From Coptis chinensis (taxonomy: Eukaryota; Streptophyta; Magnoliopsida; Ranunculales; Ranunculaceae), in contig CM027378.1 of NCBI GenBank assembly GCA_015680905.1, forward strand, positions 78,583,501 to 78,647,500: 64,000 nucleotides of DNA, in the 5' to 3' direction. Positions 24,876-33,615 of this stretch are shown here, piece by piece (position 1 is the first letter of the stretch; each line of letters starts with the position of its first letter). The notes beneath the pieces are model-generated. The model saw only the letters and a program-made list of their open reading frames with translations. It was not told the origin of the DNA and ran no database searches. Both the position numbers and the translations under genes were made by a program.

Positions 24876-25724
24876 AAATCCATTGAGATATGAATGAGTA
24901 ATTTGTCTCCCAAGTTACCCCACTTGAAATGAAATGAGTTTCTCTTGAAACAGTATGTAAAGTGAAAAAAACTTTTTCAAAAGGATGCACTAGTTCGAAA
25001 CAGTGCATTATGTCAAAAAGGTGCGACATTTCGAAATGTGTATTGGTTTGAAACAGTATATCATGCCGAAAAAGTGTGACCTTTCGAAATAGGTACTGGT
25101 TCGAAACAGTGCTTTATGCCAAAATGGTGTCTTTTCGAAACATGTGACTTTTCAAAGAGTTGCTTACTTTTTTCCAAGAGTCACTGTGTTGTTTTGAAGA
25201 GGCACCACTCATCTATAAATAGTGGATGAATTTGGAGAGAAAGACACCAGATCACACAGAGTTCTGATATTTCTTTTCTCCCTTTGTTCTTAGTCAAATA
25301 TTATGTTGTGTTCGTTGATTCTATAGAATTGAAGTGCTAGCTTTCTATAGAAGGAAATCCGTTCTATCTTGGGAGACAGTTTCCTATCAACCTTCAAGCA
25401 CCGTGAGGGGAAAAATCTGTCTTAAGGACATAATGTATCTACACTAGGCTCAGATTTAACTAAGAAGTACAAGACACTCACAAGAGAAAATATTTGTATA
25501 GTTTGGTAATTGGTAAAGAGTAAGTAAAATTAAGTTGTATATTCCTAACAACTTAAGACAAATTCTCTTTCTTTGAATTAATTTGGTTGAATTAATCTTA
25601 GTTAATCATTGGTAAAGTAAGTTCATTAGTTGAACTAAAGGTTTGTTCATGATATATTTGTTATATCAATTTGATTTTCTTGTTTACTTAACAATAAATA
25701 TATTTTTGGAATAAGTTTCCTACA
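24816..25724 (+). mobile_element. Copia LTR remnant inside the captured amylase fragment
   Basis: A fossil. It opens TGTTAGGAAAATGG and contains an LTR of about 697 bp (24854-25550) ending TATTCCTAACA. This is the same family as the two LTRs at 48257-51639, in opposite orientation. A further 174 bp ending TTTCCTACA precedes the right flank. GATTC flanks both sides (24811-24815 and 25725-25729), the 5-bp target duplication of a copia insertion. The element has lost nearly all of its interior, so only an LTR-sized remnant is left. Confidence 0.82.
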
Positions 25725-25725
25725 G

Positions 25726-25821
25726 ATTCAACTCTCTGAGTACAATTCAACTGGGTCAGATCTTTACGTTGGTTTTATCCATGACCGGAAGATGGACATT
25801 AAGAAAGCTGTACTAGTGTAA
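25726..25821 (+). pseudogene. BAM3-type beta-amylase fragment, C-terminal end
   Basis: Beyond the LTR remnant the frame continues IQLSEYNSTGSDLYVGFIHD and RKMDIKKAVLV, then TAA. TGSDLYVGF is a conserved C-terminal signature of BAM3 (TTGSDLYVGF in Arabidopsis, by recall). The reading phase agrees on both sides of the insertion site. Confidence 0.85.
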
Positions 25822-26877
25822 GAAGTATAATTTTCATGCTCAACAATAGAACATTTCTAGACTTGAGAATGTATATTGTGAGTCGATAATGAATTGCAGA
25901 GCTACTAGAGTATGGTTATACAACAAAAGAAATAAAAGAGATGTACTTGTATTTGACCATTCGATCTATTGGAATATAATATATGTAGAATTATCCTATC
26001 AAACTACTTGAGTTCTTCATTTGAAGAAAGGAGGAAAACAAAATAAAGCATATTGTATCCCAAATTTGAACAGAGGAGGAAAACGTAGGGAAGGGATCAT
26101 CTTATTGTTATTTGTAAATCCTATAAACCCTGCTTTCATTTAAGCAAACTAATGGTTATCTCCTTAAGGCCCTAAGGTAGGAAAACTCAAAGTACAGAGA
26201 TAGCTCATCACGTATACAAGGAGGTAAGCCCAAAACTACATTATTCCCGCCTGAACATGAGGTCCTCTAATGAAAGGAGTCAAAGGACTAATCCCATATT
26301 ACATTATCCCATCCCAACATGAAGTCCTCTAATTGAAGGCCTCTCAAACTAGCATCAATTAGAGACACATCTTTAAATTACAGACGACCTTATGAATAGA
26401 ACAGAATGTAAGCTCAAAGCTTCTTATATTCCTCTCCAGCAATAAGGACCAACACAAAGCGTGTAGTAATCTACTACCTTCAAAATACCTTTATGGCTAT
26501 TAACCTATCTCCAAGTCTTCTTTAATTATCCACTATTTTCTGTCTTCTAAAAAAGCTTCCATATAACAGACCCAATATAACATCACCAAGCACAGGAAAT
26601 AACGCAGTTACTCATCAATAGTGTTGCGACTTCTAGAAAAAGTAACCACAAACTGCTTTGTCAAAATGAAATCCCCGAAGAGGTGTTGAATTTTGATCTC
26701 CTCTTTGCCCACACACGATGCACTTATTAGTCATCATCTTCCCCCCTTTTGTCAAATAATCAGCCATTCTGCTTTTTTTTGGACAAGATAGAACATGAAG
26801 TCAAAATGGATTTGTTACTCCATATTCTTCTATTACTAGCTTCGCTGAAGGTAATTGGAAGAAGTATGGTTGATACA
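25822..26877. other. Probable amylase 3' flank inside the long-TIR element
   Basis: No protein family was recognised. Its position, directly after the amylase stop and up to the right arm, suggests a captured 3' untranslated region and downstream DNA. A partial internal repetition (ACATTAT-CCC...AACATGA-GTCCTCTAAT at about 26240-26330) is visible. Confidence 0.4.
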
Positions 26878-27080
26878 GAATCATTCTATGGATATTTTCA
26901 ACATTCTGCTTCAAAAAAAAAAAGAAAAGAAAAGAATAGTCAATTTGAATAGTAAATCTATTGGCGAAATTGTACGGAATGAAAAGCGAATGAGGTATTA
27001 AATTGAAACAAATTGAGAGTTCGGGGTACTAATAAGCGAGAAAAAAAATATGGATACCATTTAGGAAAAAAAAAATGAAG
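26878..27080 (-). repeat. Right long terminal inverted repeat
   Basis: Complementary to 24373-24578. Begins GAATCATTCTATGGATAT. Confidence 0.85.
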
Positions 27081-27342
27081 GTATGTACTACTAAATAGTC
27101 ATAAACTCTTAAGGTTTCTTCCTTAGGGTTTGCACAGTGCACAACTGCACACTACCACCCCAAACCTTAGAGCATCTTTAGCAGTGATATCAACCTAGCA
27201 TCAAACACCAAATTCTCAATATTTGGTGTTTTTTCAACTTCAGGAGAACTACATGTTGATGAAAACACCAAAAAAACACCAAACCAAACACCAAATCGAC
27301 CAATATTTGGTTCCAGGTCTGGTGCTGTATCAAATCACTCAT

Positions 27343-27454
27343 GCGGTTTTGCCAAAACCGCGCGGGCTTGGGCTGCTAAATGGGCTTCTATGGCGCGGTT
27401 TTGGCAAAACCGCGTGGGCTTGGGTTTTAATGGGCGCGGTTTTGCCAAAACCGC
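27343..27454. repeat. Left cluster of three 19-bp GC-rich palindromes
   Basis: GCGGTTTTGCCAAAACCGC or its centre variant GCGGTTTTGGCAAAACCGC occurs at 27343-27361, 27395-27413 and 27436-27454. The first two are followed by CG(C/T)GGGCTTGGG. Each is almost perfectly self-complementary. Confidence 0.95.
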
Positions 27455-27692
27455 GTGCGTTTTTTCTGAAAATTAGAACTATGGTGCATAAAACTTGAAA
27501 AATTATGAGTTGTGCATAGAAGTTAAGAAATTAACAATTGTGCAATTGAATAAATTAAGAATTGTAATTCAAAATCGAAAAAATTAAAGAAATTAAAAAC
27601 CTATGATTATGATTATGCAGTCCAAAATCTATGATTATGATATAATCATATAATATCTAAAATAATCCAAAACCTATCATATTACATCAAAT

Positions 27693-29974
27693 TTATTTAG
27701 CTATCTTCTTATGCCCTTTACCACTCGATCCCTCTCCTCTCTCTATTTGGACGTTCCGAAGCTGCTCCTCTAAGTTCCTTATATGAGAATTATGATCTTC
27801 TCTGTCTGCACGGAGGTTAACTACTTCAGCCTGAAGTTCCTCATATCCCTGATGTTGCTGCGTGTACACTTGCTGCATATCCTCATACGCTTTCCGAAGT
27901 CTCGCCATCATACGCATTTGGGATTGCTGATATGTCCGAGAATATGCCTCCTCTCTTTCTTGGCTATAATGATACAGGCAGTCCTCATCCCATCAAACAT
28001 AAGAACACGGTTCTCATATCTTTCTAGAACCTCGACCTAAAAATCCAAGAAAATACAAGATGTGAGTACATATTATATATATAATGAAGAAGATAAATAA
28101 AACAATTAAACTCACCATGGTATCTTGATCAATATGCAGCTCTAAACTTCGAGAAACGAGCATGAGGCATCTCGGGAATGGAAATATAAGTAGGCTCCCC
28201 ATCGAGTCCACACACGCAAAAATCGAGGATTACTTGGCATTACCGGGAGTGGATGATATGCATTCGAGGGTTGTGGGTTGTAAACAGTATGGCGGATGAG
28301 GAATATGTAGCTCACATCTCATCCCTTCCGGGCCCACAAACTTCGAAGTTGCTAGCCCGACTAACGGGGAGCAACAACGAACCCATGGAGACATGGTTCC
28401 ACCATCTATATCTTGATCGATGATCCGCTTTCAACAACAAAAAAGACGATCCGTCCAAGGACCACCACCATGGAACTTCATGAACTTGAATTCTACCCCA
28501 CGACTTTGCATCACTAACATCCGGCATGGGAGCACATGGAACTCCATAACGTCCCATCATCCCTCCGACATCCAACATCCGCGGTACCAAACATTCAAAC
28601 CCGACAAATCGCGGCAAAAAACAACTCGTGGACGTGACAACACACAAGCATCTTTGTCTAACCGGATCGTCAAAGGCAGTAGACAAACACCAAGGTCTCC
28701 ACTCAATAGATGACAATGATCTAATGTCAATCTGAGCACGAGCCATATATACAGATATTATTCCTAATTAATCTGCCCTCTGTTACGAGTCAAGTGAGGC
28801 CCTGACCAACTAGCAAATCTAGGGCGATTATCAGTAATCATGTCTATGTTAGGAAAAAGACATCGAAAGTACTCGTAAAACCAAATTTCTAAAAGTCCCG
28901 TGAATCCTGCAATCTGAGGACTTCTACTTCTGAATGTCTGTGAAGCTTTATCTAACGCCGATATCAATGTGGCATATACTGAGCTACTCTAGTCATAATC
29001 TCTCATAGTATGCAAATCAGATACATAAGCATAATATCCCAGTCGTACCGTAGAATGACCATTGGGAAACAAAACATGCAATGATAAAACATCAAAAAAG
29101 CCCTAACATACTGATTAGCACCCTCACTACCCGGTAGAACAGTCAAAGCTAACTCCGCTCGTGTATCAGGATGCAAGAGGGGTTCCATATATGCAGTCTT
29201 AATATGAGATAGCTTAATCCCAAAAGAATCATAAGCATCCGCACCCAAACGAGGAAAACTCATAAGCATACTATCCATATTCTCATAATTTGTATGAAAA
29301 GGTATCGGTTGGCCTATACCGATACTCAACCCAAAAATCATAGTGAAGTCTAGTGGTGTGAACCCTAACTCTGCACAAGGAAAATGAAATGTATGAGTTC
29401 TACTCCACCATCTTTCTACTAAAGCTATGACCACTGCCCAATCAGCCTTCTCATAATCCGTATCAATCAAAATACCCAAAGGTGTATATAAAATACTATC
29501 TATAATATGTACAAACTCATCCAAACTCCTAATAACCTTCCACCACTCTCTAACACCAAGTAAAGCCGATCTAACTCGGTAGTCAACAACATGCTGATAT
29601 TATATAAAAAAAAATAATGCGTATAAGATAAATAATTAATTGGTCCAACTCAACTAATTAATATTCAAAATATTTAATCAAAACTAATTAATTACCTGAG
29701 TATTAGCCACTGTATTTGACACGTGTTTTGTATCACGTGTAGAAGACACAACTTCCATATCAAGTGCTTCTCCAGGTGCAAATTGCCAATCGAAGTCGTT
29801 CATCTGATACTCCAGTACATATGGATGTCTATCAGTCGGCGCGACATCCTCGGGTTCTTCTTCCCCACTGTCTTCTTCCCCACCGTATTCTACTTCCTCA
29901 GGTTCTTCTCCCTCATCGCCAATGTCGTCTGTGTACTGACAATCATCACCGTCGAAAGGTTCAAAAGGATCCAT
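27693..29974 (-). pseudogene. Plant mobile domain (PMD/MAIN-like) protein, decayed
   Basis: The gene starts at 29974 (MDPFEPFDGDD, a very acidic N-terminus). Its first intron has clear splice sites (donor after 29696, acceptor before 29593). Exon 2 carries the plant mobile domain (aminotransferase-like PMD, as in MAIN/MAIL1 and the long form of PP7): LLGVREWWKVIRSLDEFVHI, WWSRTHTFHFPCAELGFTPL and FGLSIGIGQPIPFH. Later parts read LLEIWFYEYFRCLFPN near 28900, IEWRPW near 28700 and LPVMPSNPRFLRVWTRWGAY near 28200. A last exon from 28036 encodes a coiled-coil-like tail (RKAYEDMQQVYTQQ, LRADREDHNSHIRNLEEQL). A frameshift near 29060, a stop near 28990 (W to stop) and a frameshift near 27960 show decay. 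The family's host members act in genome stability and silencing; the role of this copy is unknown. Confidence 0.82.
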
Positions 29975-30083
29975 ATCAAATTTTAAGAGTTTAGGTAGAT
30001 TTTTGTTTTTTTTTTAACTAAGGAGAGGGTTTTATAATTGTGAGAAGAGGTGAAAGTGACTGAACCGCGCGACTTTGGAGCTG

Positions 30084-30090
30084 TTTATAT
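30084..30090 (-). promoter_or_regulatory. TATA box of the PMD gene
   Basis: Read on the minus strand, CTATATAAAC lies about 110 bases upstream of the PMD start codon and between the palindrome cluster and the gene. A plausible core promoter supplied by the element's own end. Confidence 0.5.
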
Positions 30091-30100
30091 AGAAGTAGCA

Positions 30101-30225
30101 CGCGGTGTTCTGAACACCGCGCGGTTTTGCCAAAACCACGTGGGCTTGGGCCTGTCAGTTGGGCTTTAGTGGCGCGGTTTTGGCAAAATCGCGTGGGCTA
30201 TATGGCGCGGTTTTGGCAAAACCGT
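30101..30225. repeat. Right cluster of GC-rich palindromes
   Basis: The 19-bp motif recurs at 30121-30139, 30174-30192 and 30207-30225, each with at most one mismatch to the left-end versions. Beside it, 30101-30121 is a further perfect palindrome (CGCGGTGTTC, a central T, GAACACCGCG). Confidence 0.95.
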
Positions 30226-30328
30226 GTAGTTGCTTGGTGTTTTTTTGATATTGCTCCTAAAGTTGCTTGGTGTTTTTTTGGTTCAAAATTTTGGTGTTTT
30301 TTTTGTTGCTCTGCTAAAGATGCTCTTA

Positions 30329-30655
30329 GGTATCATTGCTCAAAGATTTAACCAACTTTGTTAGTTGGCACCTGCCTATATGTGTATTTATGGAGAGTAT
30401 ATATATTACAATTACCGTTTGCGAAAAACAAAATATTACTTTTGGGTTTTGATTCACATTTTGGTTTCAATTTCCCTAAAGTTTGCACCATTTACAACAA
30501 ATTTTCAAGTTTTTGCAATGATATCGATTAAAAGAAACACTGATAGATTCGGACAAGAAAATAGTTGTTAGGTGCCAAAGATATTAGGTAGACCAATTCT
30601 CATCAGTGCGGAAGATACAAGGTTTTCAAAATAAATATGTATCCACTATAATAGT
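30329..30655. other. Spacer with a short dispersed repeat
   Basis: No gene is seen. At 30340-30375 a piece containing CAAAGATTTAACCAACTTTG and GTTAGTTGGCACCT closely resembles 46990-47025. Confidence 0.45.
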
Positions 30656-30668
30656 ATGTACGCACTAG

Positions 30669-31027
30669 TCTATCCAAGAGCGTCTAGTTCAATTGGTTGT
30701 GTACTCCTCTTCTCATTAGACAATTTGCAATTCAAGTTCAAATCCCACCAAGTGCTAGTTGAGTTCGAATCCCACAAAGTGTTAGTTGGGATTTCTTTCT
30801 TGTGTTACTATGATAGGTGGACCAAATAGTGAAAATAAGTCTTCATGGATAAAGTGGAGGTGGTTGGGTCTACTCAAAATGGCGCATCGCTTGAGAGTTT
30901 TTGGGCTAGGTTCCCTTCGGAGTTGATGAGCCTTCGTTCGGGTAATATAAGCAACCTTCAGGCCAGGGTTTTTCAAAGTACCAGGTGGGTCTGTCTTAAC
31001 CCTTTAAAAATTTCAAAAAAAAAAAAA
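30669..31027 (+). mobile_element. tRNA-derived SINE with target duplication and poly(A)
   Basis: The head has an A box TAGTTCAATTGG (30685-30696) and a B box GTTCAAATCCC (30736-30746). The B-box segment is repeated 27 bp later (30763-30773). The body ends in an A-run (31015-31028). ATGTACGCACTAG (30656-30668) and ATGTACTCACTAG (31028-31040) flank it, a 13-bp target duplication with one difference. These are the marks of a pol III-promoted retroposon moved by L1-type machinery. Its last 35-40 bp before the A-run (CAGGTGGGTCTGTCTTAACC and onward) resemble the 3' end of the L1 at 31697-37829. Confidence 0.85.
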
Positions 31028-31931
31028 ATGTACTCACTAGGGATGTATTATTTGTATATATATAAAATTGCAGGTAGTCATCAAGTCTAAGGATGTTCCC
31101 TTCACCAATCATGGATCATATGGACTATGTGTGGATAAATACTTAACTAGCTAGTCATATTATTATAGTATCATAATACTTAGTTGGAGAAGAACTTTTA
31201 AGTTCTAGATAGAATATATGGTTGATATATGCCTAGGGGTGTAATACGGGGCGGGGCGGGTCAACTGCGGGTCAAATAGTGATGGGGCGGGTCTAGAGGA
31301 TACAAATCCAGTGGTCCCTGAAGGGGCAGGGCGGGGCGGGTTGAAGTGAGTCTTAGTACCATCACCCGGCCTGTTGGGTTAGCTTACGGGGCGGGTTTTG
31401 GACGGGTCATCTGGGTCGGGTGGAAATTATCATTTTAACCCAATTTCACCCAAAAAAAACTTTCTAATTCTGCAAGTAATATATTTCCAATTCACAACAT
31501 AGAGAAAAAAATGGAATCAATCAATAAAAAATAAACAAAAATAAAAAAACTTTAACTTGAACCCAAAACCATATCTGTAAATTTGAAATTTTTTTCTCGT
31601 GATTTACTATTTGTAAATTGATTATTTTCCATAGCATGATAAAATAAAGATGAGAGCGAGGATCTATGATACAAAACAATAAAATATAAACTAAAAGTTT
31701 TTTACCGTTAATGGGGACCTTTACTTGGGGTGTTGGTAGCAATATAACTTAAGTGAGTTCGTGATCGTGTACACACCTTTCCTTCCTCTTTTAGCAAAAA
31801 AATTCAATTTTCCCTCTCTTATCCGACACGTTTCAAGGTTCCTTCTTTTTCTGGTAAAATCCTCAACTGAACACAGTGTGAGTTCAGAGGAAGAATTAGA
31901 ATCTAATCTAGTAATTGTTTGTGAGACCAAG

Positions 31932-33615
31932 ATGGGTACTCAGTTGGACAATTTACAGATTTTTCCGACGTTACAAACATCAAATGTTGCAAATCAATCC
32001 ACTAGAGAGCAAGGTAACAGTCCAACTATGGTGAACAACAAAGAGCAAAATACTCAACCAAACCCCCCCAGCCAACACATCTACGAGCTGGAGTTCTCTT
32101 TTTCAGGGTGGTACGGTCAGTCCCCCTAACACAACTCTCCAAAGGTTTGATCTTGATATGATAGAAGGTGTTACCCAAGTACCTTTAGATCTGCGATGGA
32201 AAGGTTTGAATCTGTGGAGAGATTATGTGGTGGGTTTCTTCGTGGAACAAAGGCTGCCATATCCGGTAGTAAAGGAAGCCTTGAAGAAAAAATGGAGAAC
32301 AAAGGGTGACTATGAGATGGTTGCGGATACTGATCTGTTTTACTTTAAGTTTTCCAATGAGGAAGATAAGAGGAAAGTGCTAGAAAATTCTCCTATATAT
32401 ATTGCAGGGAAATGCTTCATAGTTACCCAGTGGACACAGGATATTGAGAAGAGAAAGAGTACAGTGAAAGCAATACCAATTTGGGTAAATCTATACAATG
32501 TGCCGAAGGAGTTATGGACTGGGGAAGGGATGGGTTTTCTAGCCAGTCGAATAGGAGACCCCCAGAGAATGGATGAAGCTACAGCAACTAGGAAAAGACT
32601 CTTGTATGCTAGGGTTTGCATTTTGGTAGAAATTGCCTCAGAGTTACCTGAGTCATTTGATATCAATATGGGAGGTGAGGATATAAGGAAAATTACAGTG
32701 GAATATGGGTGGATACCAAAACTCTGTGATCATTGTAAGAGGTTAGGACACAAAATAGATGGATGCTTAAGGAGAGGCAATAATCAAAGGGCAGATACTC
32801 AGGTGGAAGTTGGGGTGACTACTAATGTGGAGGTGGACGAAAATAGAAACAATATAAATGAGATAGGGGAAGTTAACATAGGTCATATTGATGCAGCAGT
32901 CATAACTAGGCAAGCTGAAACAGTCAATACTGAGGGAGTGGATAGAACTGTAGGAAATCCTAATGAGGTTTCAATGGCTGAGTTAATTTTGAGTGCTATA
33001 GCAGTTGAAAGTGAAGGGGTACTAAGGAGAACTGATGAGACATCAGTGGTGGCTGAGAATGCAGAGGGAATAGTGGCTACGAAAGAGTCAACCCAACTGG
33101 TAGAGGGTTCTGAGGTGGTAGTAAATGAAACGAATATGGCTTTGGATAGAATTGAGGGCTCAGAGTTGGCAGTAGAGATAGCAACAGCAGAAGTAACAGA
33201 AGTAGCCACAGGGAATGCACAAGTTTATGATAGTGATAGTGACACTGAAATGAGCCAGAGTAATATGTTTGCGGCATTAGTGCCGTATGTGGAGGGTAGG
33301 CAGAGTGATGATATGCAGAATAACTCGAACCCTCTGATGCACTATGATCTAGAGCATAATGAGTATAATAATTTCCTGGAAGCTACTAGAAATGGGGACT
33401 TAGAGGACGAGGAGCCATCAGAGGATGAAACCCTCTACTTTAAGGATATGAACAATATTCCACTGGCTGATTTACAATCTCCGGCTACTCCAAGGAATGG
33501 AATTGAGACAAAGAATCAAGGAAAGAATACGAAGGAATCAAGTGGAAAGGAAAAAAAAGGAAAGAAGAGCAGGGGGCGTCCCAAGGGTTCAAAAAACAAA
33601 CACCCTAAGTTCTAA
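31932..33615 (+). pseudogene. L1 ORF1 (RNA-binding protein), one frameshift
   Basis: The probable start is MGTQLDNLQIFPTLQ at 31932. A single frameshift in a T-rich run near 32100 puts the rest in the frame that is open from about 32110, with its first Met at 32158. The second part holds the DUF4283 domain (about residues 10-150 counted from 32158: GLNLWRDYVVGFFVEQRLPY, AIPIWVNLYNVPKELW). It is followed by a zinc knuckle with C190, C193, H198 and C203 (LCDHCKRLGHKIDGC). A long acidic/valine-rich region and a basic tail (KGKKSRGRPKGSKNK, AT-hook-like GRPKGS) end it. ORF1 proteins of this type bind the LINE RNA. Confidence 0.9.

Larger units (their letters stand above)
24373..27080. mobile_element. 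Long-TIR element carrying a captured beta-amylase fragment
   Basis: Two inverted arms of about 205 bp (24373-24578 and 26878-27080) are roughly 88 percent alike by eye. They share long blocks such as TTTACTATTCAAATTGACTA and ATATCCATAGAATGATTC. Weaker similarity continues some 25 bp outward, so the true ends may lie slightly further out. Between the arms is no transposase. Instead there is the C-terminal coding end of a BAM3-type beta-amylase and its downstream DNA. This arrangement fits a Pack-type (gene-capturing) element, perhaps Mutator-like given the arm length. The superfamily is not settled because no clear target duplication was found. A copia LTR remnant (24816-24853 plus 24854-25724) inserted later. 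Confidence 0.7.
27170..30325 (-). mobile_element. PMD-carrying DNA transposon with TTA target duplication, 3.16 kb
   Basis: The ends are a 17-bp inverted repeat: GAGCATCTTTAGCAGTG on the left and, on the complement, GAGCATCTTTAGCAGAG on the right. TTA flanks both sides (27167-27169 and 30326-30328), which suits a PIF/Harbinger-like element. The subterminal DNA has CACCAAA words and three GC-rich palindromes on each side. The only gene seen is a minus-strand plant mobile domain gene reading inward from the right end; no transposase was seen. Plant mobile domain genes are known passengers of plant transposons. Whether the PMD protein acts in mobility is unknown. Confidence 0.82.

Noticed and set aside
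28420-28713. 97-residue plus-strand open frame
   Set aside because: It lies opposite the PMD gene, where the minus strand shows the family motifs.
32883-33277. Minus-strand open frames opposite L1 ORF1
   Set aside because: Shadow frames of the acidic/valine-rich part of ORF1.
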